Numbered from the stretch's first letter, positions 18,876-27,676 are shown. The stretch: DNA of 64,000 bases from Arthrobacter sp. KBS0702 (GCF_005937985.2 NZ_CP042172.1:2108001-2172000); one strand, 5' to 3'. Notes: generated by a model not told the origin, from the sequence alone. Translations and numbers: made by a program.

Positions 18876-19165
18876 CATCCTGGGTTGAGCTGGTGAACAA
18901 CGGAATTCATTCAGGATGCGAGGACGGCTCCTAATGTTGTTTCACCAACACCGGCACCGCGGTACCACCTCACTTACCGTCCCCGGTCCCGGCCTCCCCC
19001 TAAGAATCCAAGGGAAAGCGCTGCACCGGAGGCGGCCGCTCGTTGACTGCTGTGACGGGCTTACCCGTCCGGTTCTACCGGCCCTGGCGCGTTGTGTTGC
19101 CGCGCCTGGGCGTTCTTCCGGAAGCTCACCGGTGATGGCCGGGTCAAAGCTGATACGTCGATGTT
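18876..19165 (-). promoter_or_regulatory. T-box leader (Ile specifier) of ileS, translational type
   Basis: The minus strand has the T-box bulge GAGGTGGTACCGCG at 18970-18957 and, upstream, a short Stem I with the Ile codon ATC at 19136-19134 in GGCCATCACCGGTGAGC. This is the arrangement of actinobacterial ileS T-boxes. No T-run terminator follows. Instead CATCCT (18918-18913) is complementary to the ribosome-binding site AGGATG (18881-18876), and the pairing extends to 8 bp. Uncharged tRNA-Ile should free the binding site and raise IleRS synthesis. Confidence 0.9.
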
Positions 19166-19180
19166 ACCGGAAGTCCCCGC

Positions 19181-19219
19181 GTTTCACTGCCCGGCGGACC
19201 AGCCACCGGGCAGTGAAAC
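19181..19219 (-). terminator. Hairpin downstream of glycerophosphodiesterase gene
   Basis: Perfect 14-bp arms 19181-19194 (GTTTCACTGCCCGG) and 19206-19219 with an 11-base loop lie 15 bp after the stop of the leftward phosphodiesterase gene and before the ileS T-box. There is no T-run, so this is likely but not certain to be its terminator. Confidence 0.6.
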
Positions 19220-19233
19220 ACGGTGCCGGCACC

Positions 19234-20334
19234 CTAGTGGGCAGCCTGCAACTGGAACGCCTTGGGCAGTTTCATGCCGGACTCGGCCATGACCTCGCGG
19301 AGCCGGTCCGGGTAGTCGGTGATCAGCCCATCGACCCCGTCCCCGATCAGGGCCCGCATGGTGGGCTTGTCATCGACGGTCCACGGGATGACCTGCATGC
19401 CTGCGGCGTGGGCGCGGCGGACCATGTCCGCGGTGACGTAGGGGACGTAGTCCGGGTCCGTGACCTTGCCGTTCTGCGGCGTGCCGTGGACCGGGGAGAT
19501 GGCGTTGAAGTGGAGGGACGCGGCCGCAGCGACCAGGTCGCCGCCGAAGTCATCGGCGTCGATGCCGCCGAGCCACGGGGACTTCCCGGGCTGGCCGGCC
19601 TGCAGGAAGTCCTTGTTGGTCAGTGCGACGGTCGGGATCTGGGACGCCTGCTGCTGGACGAGACGCAGGGAACCCCAGTCGAAGCTCTCGATGGAGACGC
19701 GCTGCTGCATGTGCGCCTTGTTGATTTCGCGCAGGGCCACCTCAACGAACTGCTCGCGGGGGGCGGTTTCCTGCGGGGCGCCGGCTTCGACCTTGGTCTC
19801 GATATTGAACCGCACCTGGCTGGCGTGGTGGGCGTCCGTCATGGCGAACACCTCGGCCAGGGTGGGCATCTTGGCGCCCGGGGACGCCTGCTGCCCGGGG
19901 AACTGCGGCAGGGTGAGCGAGCCGCAGTCCAGGCTGCGGACCTGGTCGAAGGTGAGGTCCTTGATGTACTTGCCCACGTACGGGAACTGCGGGTCATTCG
20001 GAGTGACCGGTGCCGTGTCCAGGCATTTCTGGCCGCTGATCTTGCGGTCGTGGGTGATGACTTCGCGGCCGTCCTTGGTGATCTGGAGGTCCAGTTCCAG
20101 GGTGGTGACGCCGGTCTCGATCCCCTTGGCGAAGGACGCCAGGGTCGATTCGACGGTCAGGCCGATGCCGCCGCGGTGGGCTTCAAGGTCGAAGTGGTTG
20201 TCGCCGCCAGCCGCGGAGGTGCCGCCGGCGTTGGTGTCGGCGGCCTGGGCCGGGACGGCGGAGGTGAGGAGCAGTGCCGCTCCGAGTATGGCGGCACTGA
20301 CAATCGAAGAACCGGGCTTCGTCGGGTTTCGCAT
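19234..20334 (-). CDS. Secreted glycerophosphodiester phosphodiesterase
   Basis: GDPD enzymes hydrolyse glycerophosphodiesters to sn-glycerol-3-phosphate and an alcohol. The 366-residue protein from the ATG at 20334 begins with a Sec signal peptide (charged MRNPTKPG, hydrophobic core, cleavage near AQA-AD at about 32), so it is exported. The domain shows EAHRGGIGLTVESTL, TLELDLQITKDGREVITHD and near the end DGLITDYPDRL, the usual GDPD signatures with catalytic His and Glu/Asp. The frame is open 5' of the chosen start, but the signal peptide fixes it. It is probably a single gene, with a hairpin after it. Confidence 0.92.
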   Translation of the reverse strand: MRNPTKPGSSIVSAAILGAALLLTSAVPAQAADTNAGGTSAAGGDNHFDLEAHRGGIGLTVESTLASFAKGIETGVTTLELDLQITKDGREVITHDRKISGQKCLDTAPVTPNDPQFPYVGKYIKDLTFDQVRSLDCGSLTLPQFPGQQASPGAKMPTLAEVFAMTDAHHASQVRFNIETKVEAGAPQETAPREQFVEVALREINKAHMQQRVSIESFDWGSLRLVQQQASQIPTVALTNKDFLQAGQPGKSPWLGGIDADDFGGDLVAAAASLHFNAISPVHGTPQNGKVTDPDYVPYVTADMVRRAHAAGMQVIPWTVDDKPTMRALIGDGVDGLITDYPDRLREVMAESGMKLPKAFQLQAAH

Positions 20335-20495
20335 GGGAAAAGGATCTCCACTCTGGTGGTGTGCAGTTGCACCAGCCACCGTGCCTTCCCCCGGCGAACT
20401 CCCGGCCACCCCGTCCCGGCCCCCGGGCGACGCGGCGGTGAACGTCCGGGGCCGACGGCACAACGCCCGGCCCGGCCCCGGCGCGGCCGGCCCGG

Positions 20496-21284
20496 CTAGC
20501 CCTTGCGGATCACCTTGAAGTTCGACGCCTGCGCCACCGGGCGGATCACGATCTGGTCCAGGTTGACGTGGTGCGGCGCGGTGACTGCGAAGCGGACGAC
20601 GTCGGCGACGTCACCGGCCGTGAGCGGCTTCTCCACGCCGGCGTAGACCTTCTCCGCGGCGCCCGCGTCGCCGAGTCGGTTCAGGGAGAACTCCTCGGTC
20701 TGGACCATGCCGGGGGCCACCTCGATAACCCGGAGGTTGTGTTCGGCCTCTTCCAGCCGAAGCGCCCCGGTAAGGGCGTGCTGGGCGAACTTCGCGGCGT
20801 TGTAACCGCCGCCGCCCTCATAGGCGGACAGGCCCGCCGTCGAGGTCAGGTTCAGGACGGTGCCCTCGCCGCAGGCCCGCAGCATCGGCAGGAACGCGCG
20901 GGTGAGCTTCATGGTCCCGAGCACGTTGACCTCGTACATCCAGGCCCAGTCCTCGGTCTTGGCGTCGGCCACCTTGTCGGCACCGCGGGCGCCGCCGGCG
21001 ACGTTGATGAGGGTGTCGATGCCCCCGGCACGGGTCACCTCGTCCACCAGCCGTGCGACGTCGGCGTCGTCGGTCACGTCGGCGGGGAGGGCGACGGCGC
21101 CGGTCGCGTCGGCGAGTGCCTCCAGCCGGTCGGCGCGGCGGGCGACGGCGAAGACGGTCCAGCCTTCCTGCCGGAGTGCGCGAACCGTGGCCTCACCGAT
21201 GCCGGTGCTCGCCCCGGTGACCACTGCTGATTTGGCTGCTGATGCTGTATTTGCAGTTCCTGCGATGTCGGTTTCCTCAGTCAT
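20496..21284 (-). CDS. SDR family NAD(P)-dependent oxidoreductase
   Basis: The 262-residue protein has a Rossmann fold with TGASTGIG (23-30), NVAGG in place of NNAG, Ser148 and the catalytic YNAAK (Tyr161, Lys165), so it should be an active short-chain dehydrogenase/reductase. The Arg-rich stretch after the second strand (ARRADRLEAL) suggests NADP preference. It resembles YdfG-type 3-hydroxy acid dehydrogenases, but the substrate cannot be told from sequence. It lies just after a DUF488 gene on the same strand, 17 bp apart, perhaps cotranscribed. Confidence 0.9.
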   Translation of the reverse strand: MTEETDIAGTANTASAAKSAVVTGASTGIGEATVRALRQEGWTVFAVARRADRLEALADATGAVALPADVTDDADVARLVDEVTRAGGIDTLINVAGGARGADKVADAKTEDWAWMYEVNVLGTMKLTRAFLPMLRACGEGTVLNLTSTAGLSAYEGGGGYNAAKFAQHALTGALRLEEAEHNLRVIEVAPGMVQTEEFSLNRLGDAGAAEKVYAGVEKPLTAGDVADVVRFAVTAPHHVNLDQIVIRPVAQASNFKVIRKG

Positions 21285-21301
21285 GGCACCAGCCTAGCGT
21301 T

Positions 21302-21661
21302 TTAGCGCTGCAGGAATTCCAGCAGCACGCGGGCGTGGTTGGTCTCCGGATCCCGGGCACCAAAGAGCAGGGTCACCTTCGTATGCTGGCCAGCCAGCTC
21401 CCGCAGGGTGCCCACGGCGGGGTTTGTTTCGAGCTCGGCCTCGTACGCGGCGCGGAAGTCCGCGAAGCGTTCCTGCATGTGGGCGAATTCGGTCCGCAGC
21501 GGCGGCGAGGGCGCTACTTCCTTGAGCCAGAGCTCCAGCTGCGCGCGTTCCTTGCTGACGCCGCGCGGCCAGAGCCGGTCCACCAGGACCCGGCAGCCGT
21601 CGTCGTCGGCGGGTTCGTCGTAGATGCGCTTGATCGCAAAACGTCCGGTGTTTTCCTTCAT
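21302..21661 (-). CDS. DUF488 family protein
   Basis: The 119-residue protein has the family signatures IKRIYDEP, RVLVDRLWPRGVSKE and LLFGARDPETNHA. DUF488 proteins are small, widespread and of unknown function. The length is normal and no residue seems lost. It is divergent from valS, sharing an 83-bp upstream region, and is followed by the SDR gene. Confidence 0.9.
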   Translation of the reverse strand: MKENTGRFAIKRIYDEPADDDGCRVLVDRLWPRGVSKERAQLELWLKEVAPSPPLRTEFAHMQERFADFRAAYEAELETNPAVGTLRELAGQHTKVTLLFGARDPETNHARVLLEFLQR

Positions 21662-21744
21662 AGTGGTGCACGTTATTGCAGTTAGATTCGCGAAACTAGC
21701 GCAGCGCGGTGAAACGAAGTGTAAAGAACTGCAAGAATTGACCC

Positions 21745-24363
21745 ATGGCTGAAGACACGCAGGGTACAGACACGCCCACCACCGCCCCCATCAACGTTCC
21801 GGACAAGCCCGCCCTGGAGGGGCTCGAAAGCGCCCTCACCCGGCGCTGGCTTGACGAAGGGACCTACAAGTTCAACCGGGACACCACCCGGGAGCAGGTC
21901 TACTCGATCGACACTCCCCCGCCCACCGCGTCGGGGTCCCTGCACGTGGGGCACATGTTCTCCTACACCCAGACCGACGTCCTGGCCCGCTACCAGCGGA
22001 TGACCGGCAAGAACGTCTTCTACCCGATGGGCTGGGACGACAACGGCCTGCCCACCGAGCGGCGCGTGCAGAACTACTACGGCGTCCGCTGCGATCCGGC
22101 CATTCCCTACGACGCCGGTTACCGGCCGCCGGCGGAGCCCGCCAAGAACCAGCGCGACTTCGACGTCGTCTCGCGCCGGAACTTCATCGAACTCTGCGAG
22201 GAACTTGCCGTCGAGGACGAGAAGGTCTTCGAGAACCTGTTCCAGACCCTGGGCCTGTCCGTTGACTGGGACCTGACCTACCGGACCATCGACGACAAGT
22301 CGCGCGCCATCTCACAGCGGGCGTTCCTGGCGAACCTGGACGCGGGCGACGCCTACATGGCGGAAGCCCCCACCCTCTGGGACGTCACGTTCCGCACCGC
22401 GGTGGCCCAGGCCGAGCTGGAGGACCGCGAGGTCGCCGGCGCCTACTACCGCTACCCGTTCTTCACCGAGGACGGCGACAAGATCTACATCGAGACCACC
22501 CGCCCCGAACTGCTGGCCGCCTGCGCCGCGCTCGTGGCCAACCCCGACGACGAGCGCTACCAGCCGCTGTTCGGCAAGAAGGTCACCTCACCCCTGTTCG
22601 GCGTCGAGGTGGAGGTCCGGGCCCACCCGCTCGCCAAGGCGGACAAGGGCTCCGGCATCGCCATGGTCTGCACCTTCGGCGACTTGACCGACGTGACCTG
22701 GTGGCGAGAACTGCAGCTCCCCACCCGCGCGATCGTGGGCCGCGACGGCCGCATCATCGGCGAAACGCCGGACTGGATCACCTCCGAGGAAGGCCGCGCC
22801 GCGTTCCAGGCAATCGCGGGCAAGACCGTCTTCAGCGCCAAGGAAGGCGTGGTGGAACTGCTCGCCGCCGCGGACCTGCTCGACGGCGAGCCCAAGAAGA
22901 TCATGCACCCGGTGAACTTCTTCGAAAAGGGCGACAAGCCCCTCGAAGTTGTGACCTCGCGCCAGTGGTACATCCGCAACGGCGGCCGGGACGAGGAGCG
23001 CCGTGAGCGCCTGATCGGCCGCGGCAACGAGATCGAATTCCACCCGTCCTTTATGCGCTCGCGCTACGAGAACTGGATCACCGGCCTGAACGGCGACTGG
23101 CTGGTCTCGCGCCAGCGCTTCTTCGGCGTGCCGGTGCCGGTCTGGTACCCGCTCGACGCCGACGGCAACCCGGACTACGACGCGCCGGTCGTCCCCTCCG
23201 ACGCCCAGCTCCCGGTGGACCCCGCCGCGGACGCGGCCCCCGGCTACGAAGAAGCCCAGCGCGATGTGCCGGGCGGCTTCACCGGCGACGCGGACGTCCT
23301 GGACACCTGGGCCACCTCCTCGCTGACCCCGCAGATCGTGGGCGGCTGGAGCACGGACGAGGCGCTCTTCGCCAAGGTCTTCCCGTTCGACGTGCGCCCG
23401 CAGGCCCACGACATCATCCGGACCTGGCTGTTCTCCACCGCCGTCCGCGCCGATGCCCTGCAGGACGTCGCACCGTGGAAGCACGCCGCGATCTCCGGCT
23501 GGATCCTCGACCCGGACCGGAAGAAGATGTCCAAGTCCAAGGGCAACGTGATCGTGCCGACCGACGTCCTCAACGAATACGGCTCGGACGCCGTCCGCTA
23601 CTGGGCGGCCTCGGCCAAACTCGGCGCGGACACCGCCTACGAGATCGCGCAGATGAAAATCGGCCGCCGCCTGGCCATCAAGCTGCTCAACGCCTCCAAG
23701 TTCGTGCTGAACCTGGGCGCCACCGAGAACTCGGTGGTCTCCTCAGACGTCTCGGTGCTGAGCAACCCCTTGGACCGCGCCGTGCTGGCGCAGCTCTCCG
23801 AGGTGGTCCGGCAGGCCACCAAGGCGTTCGAGAACTACGACTACGCCCGGGCCCTGCAGATCACCGAGAGCTTCTTCTGGCACTTCACCGACGACTATGT
23901 GGAGCTGATCAAGGACCGCGCCTACGGTGCCGCCGGCGAGGCAGAGCAGGCGTCCGTGCTGGCCGCGCTGGCCACGAGCCTGGACACCCTGCTGCGGCTC
24001 TTTGCGCCGTTCCTGCCGTTCGCCACCGAGGAAGTCTGGGGCTGGTGGCGGACCGGCTCGGTGCACCGGGCGCAGTGGCCCGCCGCCGTGGAGATCGACG
24101 GCGACACCACCCTGCTCGCCACGGTCGGGGCGGCGCTGGGGGGCATCCGCAAGGCCAAATCCGAGGCGAAGGTCAAGCAGCGCACCGAGGTGCTGTCCGC
24201 GACCATCACGGCGTCGGAGTCCCTGACCACCCAGCTGAAGGCCGGCCTGGGCGACCTCAAGGCCGCGGCCAACGCCCGCGAACTGGCCCTGGTGGCCGGC
24301 GAGGGTGAACTGACGGTGAGCGACGTCGTGCTGGCCCCCGCCGAGGAGCCGGGCCAGGCGTAA
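21745..24363 (+). CDS. valS: Valyl-tRNA synthetase (ValRS)
   Basis: ValRS charges tRNA-Val and edits threonine. The 872-residue protein has HVGH at 67-70 (HIGH motif) within TASGSLHVGHMFSYTQTD and KMSKS at 594-598 within KKMSKSKGNV. The wording MGWDDNGLPTERRVQNYYGV in the N-terminal part is that of one ValRS subgroup found in many actinobacteria. The C-terminal end has charged helices that fit the ValRS coiled coil, though short. It is the only rightward gene here, followed by a strong hairpin. Confidence 0.97.
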   Translation: MAEDTQGTDTPTTAPINVPDKPALEGLESALTRRWLDEGTYKFNRDTTREQVYSIDTPPPTASGSLHVGHMFSYTQTDVLARYQRMTGKNVFYPMGWDDNGLPTERRVQNYYGVRCDPAIPYDAGYRPPAEPAKNQRDFDVVSRRNFIELCEELAVEDEKVFENLFQTLGLSVDWDLTYRTIDDKSRAISQRAFLANLDAGDAYMAEAPTLWDVTFRTAVAQAELEDREVAGAYYRYPFFTEDGDKIYIETTRPELLAACAALVANPDDERYQPLFGKKVTSPLFGVEVEVRAHPLAKADKGSGIAMVCTFGDLTDVTWWRELQLPTRAIVGRDGRIIGETPDWITSEEGRAAFQAIAGKTVFSAKEGVVELLAAADLLDGEPKKIMHPVNFFEKGDKPLEVVTSRQWYIRNGGRDEERRERLIGRGNEIEFHPSFMRSRYENWITGLNGDWLVSRQRFFGVPVPVWYPLDADGNPDYDAPVVPSDAQLPVDPAADAAPGYEEAQRDVPGGFTGDADVLDTWATSSLTPQIVGGWSTDEALFAKVFPFDVRPQAHDIIRTWLFSTAVRADALQDVAPWKHAAISGWILDPDRKKMSKSKGNVIVPTDVLNEYGSDAVRYWAASAKLGADTAYEIAQMKIGRRLAIKLLNASKFVLNLGATENSVVSSDVSVLSNPLDRAVLAQLSEVVRQATKAFENYDYARALQITESFFWHFTDDYVELIKDRAYGAAGEAEQASVLAALATSLDTLLRLFAPFLPFATEEVWGWWRTGSVHRAQWPAAVEIDGDTTLLATVGAALGGIRKAKSEAKVKQRTEVLSATITASESLTTQLKAGLGDLKAAANARELALVAGEGELTVSDVVLAPAEEPGQA

Positions 24364-24389
24364 CGCCCGGCAACGCAACAACCATGAAC

Positions 24390-24430
24390 AGGGCCCTCCG
24401 GCCGGCTCAGGCCGGGCGGAGGGCCCTCTT
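24390..24430 (+). terminator. Terminator of valS
   Basis: Arms AGGGCCCTCCG (24390-24400) and its complement (24417-24427) form an 11-bp GC-rich stem, followed by a T-rich tract. It lies 27 bp after the valS stop. Confidence 0.75.
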
Positions 24431-24470
24431 CTGTTCTGTGTCTTCTGTTCTGTGTCTTCTGTTCTGTGTC
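24429..24470. repeat. Three perfect tandem copies of a 14-bp unit
   Basis: TTCTGTTCTGTGTC is repeated exactly three times (24429-24442, 24443-24456, 24457-24470), directly after the valS terminator stem and before the 3' end of the convergent monooxygenase gene. Perfect identity suggests recent slippage. The copy number may vary between strains. Confidence 0.9.
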
Positions 24471-24478
24471 TTCCGGGC

Positions 24479-24772
24479 TCAGCTCCCGAAGGAAGTCTCA
24501 AAGTGCGTCAGGACCGGCGGAGCGGCCAGGAGGTCTCCCAGCCCGCTTGCTCCGTCGCCAGCCCGCCAGGCGCGGTAGGCGGAGTCGTGCTCCAGGGACG
24601 CCCACTTTTCCACGACAAGGATGTGCGCCGGGTCCGCGCTGTCGACCAGCACATCGACGCCGAGGCACCCGTCGAACGCCCGTGTGTCGGCGAGAATGTC
24701 GCGGAGCACGGCCGGCGCCGTGGGCAGGGATTCCGTTTTGAGGGTCAGGTCAAGGTGGGCTGTAATGGGCAT
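24479..24772 (-). CDS. Antibiotic biosynthesis monooxygenase (ABM) domain protein
   Basis: The 97-residue protein from the ATG at 24772 (GGAG 6 bases upstream) has the ferredoxin-like ABM fold pattern: LDLTLKTESLPTAPAVLRDILADTRAFDGCLGVDV and ILVVEKWASLEHDSAYRAW. Such small dimeric proteins include quinol oxygenases, heme-degrading enzymes and proteins of unknown role. No residue here fixes the substrate. The open frame continues upstream but reads only low-complexity sequence. It lies downstream of the GH15 gene on the same strand. Confidence 0.8.
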   Translation of the reverse strand: MPITAHLDLTLKTESLPTAPAVLRDILADTRAFDGCLGVDVLVDSADPAHILVVEKWASLEHDSAYRAWRAGDGASGLGDLLAAPPVLTHFETSFGS

Positions 24773-24890
24773 GGCGCTCCAAGGGTCGCGTGGCGGGGCG
24801 GGCACCCGGACGGTGCCCCTGTCATTCGAGGCAACCTCGGCGACACCGCGCTTGTTCCTTCGACGTCGTTCCGCCGGCCTTCGTCTGCCG

Positions 24891-26720
24891 CTAGATACCT
24901 GTTTCCCCGTGCCGCCGTTCCGCTTCGTTGATGGCCCAGGCCGCGTTGACGAGTCCAATGTGGCTGAACGCCTGCGGGAAGTTGCCCAGCAGTTCCCGGC
25001 TGTCCGGAGCCACCTCTTCGGCCATCAGTCCCAGGCTGGTGGCAAATCCGGCCGCTCGTTCGAAGACCGCTTTGGCCCGGTCCGTCAGCCCGGCGAGGGC
25101 CAGGGCGTGGGCGAGCCAGAACGTGCAGAGCAGGAAGGCCCCCTCCTCGCCCGGCAACCCGTCGTCGCCGTGGTAGCGGTACACCAGGCCGCGGCCGTCG
25201 GTCAGCCGATGCTCGACGGCTTCGATGGTGGCGAGGAACCGCGGGTCGTCCGGCGCCAGGAATCCCACGATCCCGAGCATCAGGGCCGAAGCGTCGAGCT
25301 GCTCGCCGCCGTAGGCCTGGGTGTAGGCTCCCGCGGCGTCGCTCCAGCCGTTCGCTCGGATGGACTCGGCAATCAGCTCCCGGGCGTCCCTCCAGCGCGG
25401 CACCCGGTCCGTGGCCTGCAGTATCCCGGCCAGGGCGATGGCCCGGTCCACGGCGACCCAGCACATCAGCTTGGAATACAGGTAGTGCCGCGGTTCGCCG
25501 CGGACTTCCCAGATCCCTTGGTCGCGCTCCCGCCAGCGGGCGACGGCGGCGTCCGCCGCGTCCGCCAGGAAGCGCAGGGTTTCCGGGGCCAGGCCGTCAA
25601 GGAATTCCGGCATGGTCGCGGCAGCATCCAGCAACTCGCCGTAGACGTCCAATTGCCGCTGGTCCCAGGCTCCGTTGCCGACGCGCACCGGCGAACTCCC
25701 CCGCCAGCCGGGAAGGTGGTCCAGGACCCGCTCGGGAAGGTCACGCTCACCGCCGATACCGTACATGATTTGCAGTTCCTCGCCCCGGGCCAACTGGCGG
25801 GCAGCGGCCGTCGCGAGGAACTGGAAGAACTTTCCCGCCTCATCCGGGCAGGCCGCCACCCACAGCGCCTGCAGGGTCATGCTGGCGTCCCGGACCCAGG
25901 TGTAGCGGTAGTCCCAGTTGCGGGTGCCGCCAGCTACCTCGGGCAGGGAGGTGGTCGGCGCGGCAACGATCGCGCCGGACGGATAGTAGCTGAGGGCCTG
26001 CAGCACCCGGCCGCTGCCGGCCACGAGCTCCTGCCAGGGGCCGCGGTAGCCCTGGTGGATCCCGGACCAGCTGCTCCAGCCCTCGAGGGTGTCACCGAGC
26101 CGGTGCGCCATCTCCTGCTGGTCCCAGAACCCGGGCTCCTCCACCGCCGCGTGCTGGCGGTGCAGGGCGAGGCCGAGGCTGTCGCCGGCGCGAAGGCGCA
26201 GGACGGCGTGCGCGGTGCCGCCGTCGAGCGTGAACGGCCCGGGCGCGGACAGCGCCAGTTGTTCGGTTCCGGCCCGGATCAGCAGTCCGCCGTCCACGGC
26301 CTGCAGCACCGGGCGGAGCAGCCCGTACTCCGGCCGCGGCGCGAAGCTGACCGCCACGTCAACGCTCCCCTCGGTGCAGGAGAGCCAGCGGAGCAGCGTG
26401 CCCGGGGCGCCCTGGCCGAGGTCGTGCCCGCGCCGTCCGGAGCCAAGGACCAGTGCGTCGCTGACGGCGAGCCGGCCGTGGGCGGTGGTGTGGAGCGACT
26501 CCAGGACCATGGACGGGCCCAGGTACCGCCGGGTGGTCGTGTACTCGCCGGCGGGCCGGATGGACCAGTGGCCGGCGTCCTCGCCCAGCAGCCGGCCGAA
26601 GACCGAGGGACTGTCGAAGCGCGGGAAACAGAGCCAGTCCACGGAACCGGCGGCGCTTACCAGGGCGGCGGACCAGCAGTCGGACAGCAGCGCGTAGTCC
26701 GCGATGGGCTCAGTGCTCAT
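24891..26720 (-). CDS. Glycoside hydrolase family 15 protein (glucoamylase/trehalase-like)
   Basis: The 609-residue protein has the two-domain layout of bacterial GH15 enzymes: an N-terminal beta-sandwich starting IADYALLSDCWSAALV with SVDWLCFPRFDSPSVF, and a C-terminal (alpha/alpha)6 barrel with GGTRNWDYRYTWVRDA, QGIWEVRGEPRHY (candidate catalytic Glu) and a C-terminal NFPQAFSHIGLVNAA. Members hydrolyse alpha-1,4-glucans or trehalose; in actinobacteria both activities occur, so the substrate stays open. There is no signal peptide, so it acts in the cytoplasm. Trehalose turnover would be a sensible role. Confidence 0.93.
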   Translation of the reverse strand: MSTEPIADYALLSDCWSAALVSAAGSVDWLCFPRFDSPSVFGRLLGEDAGHWSIRPAGEYTTTRRYLGPSMVLESLHTTAHGRLAVSDALVLGSGRRGHDLGQGAPGTLLRWLSCTEGSVDVAVSFAPRPEYGLLRPVLQAVDGGLLIRAGTEQLALSAPGPFTLDGGTAHAVLRLRAGDSLGLALHRQHAAVEEPGFWDQQEMAHRLGDTLEGWSSWSGIHQGYRGPWQELVAGSGRVLQALSYYPSGAIVAAPTTSLPEVAGGTRNWDYRYTWVRDASMTLQALWVAACPDEAGKFFQFLATAAARQLARGEELQIMYGIGGERDLPERVLDHLPGWRGSSPVRVGNGAWDQRQLDVYGELLDAAATMPEFLDGLAPETLRFLADAADAAVARWRERDQGIWEVRGEPRHYLYSKLMCWVAVDRAIALAGILQATDRVPRWRDARELIAESIRANGWSDAAGAYTQAYGGEQLDASALMLGIVGFLAPDDPRFLATIEAVEHRLTDGRGLVYRYHGDDGLPGEEGAFLLCTFWLAHALALAGLTDRAKAVFERAAGFATSLGLMAEEVAPDSRELLGNFPQAFSHIGLVNAAWAINEAERRHGETGI

Positions 26721-26989
26721 GGCACCAATCTGAGGCGATTTTTGGGCAAAGGGGAAGCCCCATCAGCTTTTTGCGGTTGGTGGGGCTTCGACTTTTCGAT
26801 TACCACGTGACGTCTTAGGTAATCTGGCGGGATCCTTGGAATTTCAGGTCTTCCTACCTCGTCACTGGTAGCCATCATCTGACTTTGCCGAAGGCTGCGT
26901 CGGATGAGTGTCACTGAATCTTTGGTTCCTGCGTCCCGCTTCTTTCGAAGTGGGTAAGTTCTATTGTTCTCCCGCTCTTCCGGATGCAC
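26717..26989 (-). CDS. Doubtful 90-codon reading frame in a low-GC stretch upstream of the GH15 gene
   Basis: This frame starts at the ATG at 26989 (MHPEERENNRTYPLRKKRDA...) and overlaps the GH15 start by 4 bp. The product is basic with no domain I recognise. The region 26761-26940 is about 52% GC by my count, clearly below its surroundings. It also contains a 9-bp stem (26754-26762 with 26781-26789) 33 bp before the GH15 ATG. It may be a small gene, the remnant of a mobile element, or just the GH15 leader. I see no convincing ribosome-binding site. Confidence 0.25.
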   Translation of the reverse strand: MHPEERENNRTYPLRKKRDAGTKDSVTLIRRSLRQSQMMATSDEVGRPEIPRIPPDYLRRHVVIEKSKPHQPQKADGASPLPKNRLRLVP

Positions 26990-26990
26990 A

Positions 26991-27034
26991 AGGGCCCCGG
27001 GTGAACTACAACTGGGTAGTTCACCCGGGGCCCT
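26991..27034. terminator. 18-bp perfect hairpin after the DsbA-like gene
   Basis: Arms 26991-27008 and 27017-27034 (AGGGCCCCGGGTGAACTA and its complement) with an 8-base loop lie 24 bp downstream of the leftward DsbA-like gene. No T-run follows on the minus strand. The strength of the stem suggests a terminator. Confidence 0.7.
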
Positions 27035-27058
27035 TTGCGTACCGTCCGGGGCCGGGGC

Positions 27059-27676
27059 CTAGCTGAAGACAGGGCTCTCGGTGCGGCTTCGCTTGAGCTC
27101 GAAGAAGTACGGGAACGAGGCCAGCGTCACGGTGGCGTCCCAGAGCTTGCCGGCATCTTCGCCGCGCGGGATGCGGGTCAGGACGGGACCGAAGAAGGCG
27201 GTGCCGTTGAAGGCGACGACCGGGGTTCCGACGTCCTGGCCGACCAGCGAGATGCCGGCCTCGTGGCTGGAGCGGAGCTGGGCGTCGAACTCCTCGGACT
27301 GCCCGGCGGCCGCGAGCTCGGCCGGCAGGCCCACCTCGGCCAGCGACTTGGCGATGACCTCGGAGATGTCCTTGTTGCCTTCGTTGTGGATCTTGGTGCC
27401 CATGGCGTCGTAGAGCGGCTTGATGTACTCCGCGCCGTGCTTTTCCGCGGCGGCGATGATGACCCGGACCGGGGCCCAGGCCTTGACGAGGAACTCCCTG
27501 TACTCGGCGGGGAGCTCGTCGCGGCCCTCGTTCAGGACCGCCAGGCTCATCACGTGCCACTCAGTCTTGATGTCCCGGACATCTTCCACCTCGGAGATCC
27601 AGCGCGAGGTCACCCAGGCGAAGGGGCACATCGGGTCGAACCAGAAGTCTGCTTTGTTCGTCAACGTTTCGGGCAC
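27059..27676 (-). CDS. DsbA-like protein of the mycothiol-dependent nitroreductase (Rv2466c) family
   Basis: The 205-residue protein aligns from memory along its length with Mycobacterium Rv2466c: DFWFDPMCPFAWVTSRWI, HVMSLAVLNEGRDELP, MGTKIHNEGNKD, VGTPVVAFNG and FFGPVLTRIPRGE, with a final FFELKRSRTE. It has the thioredoxin fold with a helical insertion. These enzymes use mycothiol as electron source. The active site here reads Cys17-Pro-Phe-Ala20, so the second cysteine of a CxxC is absent; a one-cysteine mechanism is possible. The start is the GTG at 27676 with AAGGAGA upstream. It probably stands alone. Confidence 0.9.
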   Translation of the reverse strand: MPETLTNKADFWFDPMCPFAWVTSRWISEVEDVRDIKTEWHVMSLAVLNEGRDELPAEYREFLVKAWAPVRVIIAAAEKHGAEYIKPLYDAMGTKIHNEGNKDISEVIAKSLAEVGLPAELAAAGQSEEFDAQLRSSHEAGISLVGQDVGTPVVAFNGTAFFGPVLTRIPRGEDAGKLWDATVTLASFPYFFELKRSRTESPVFS

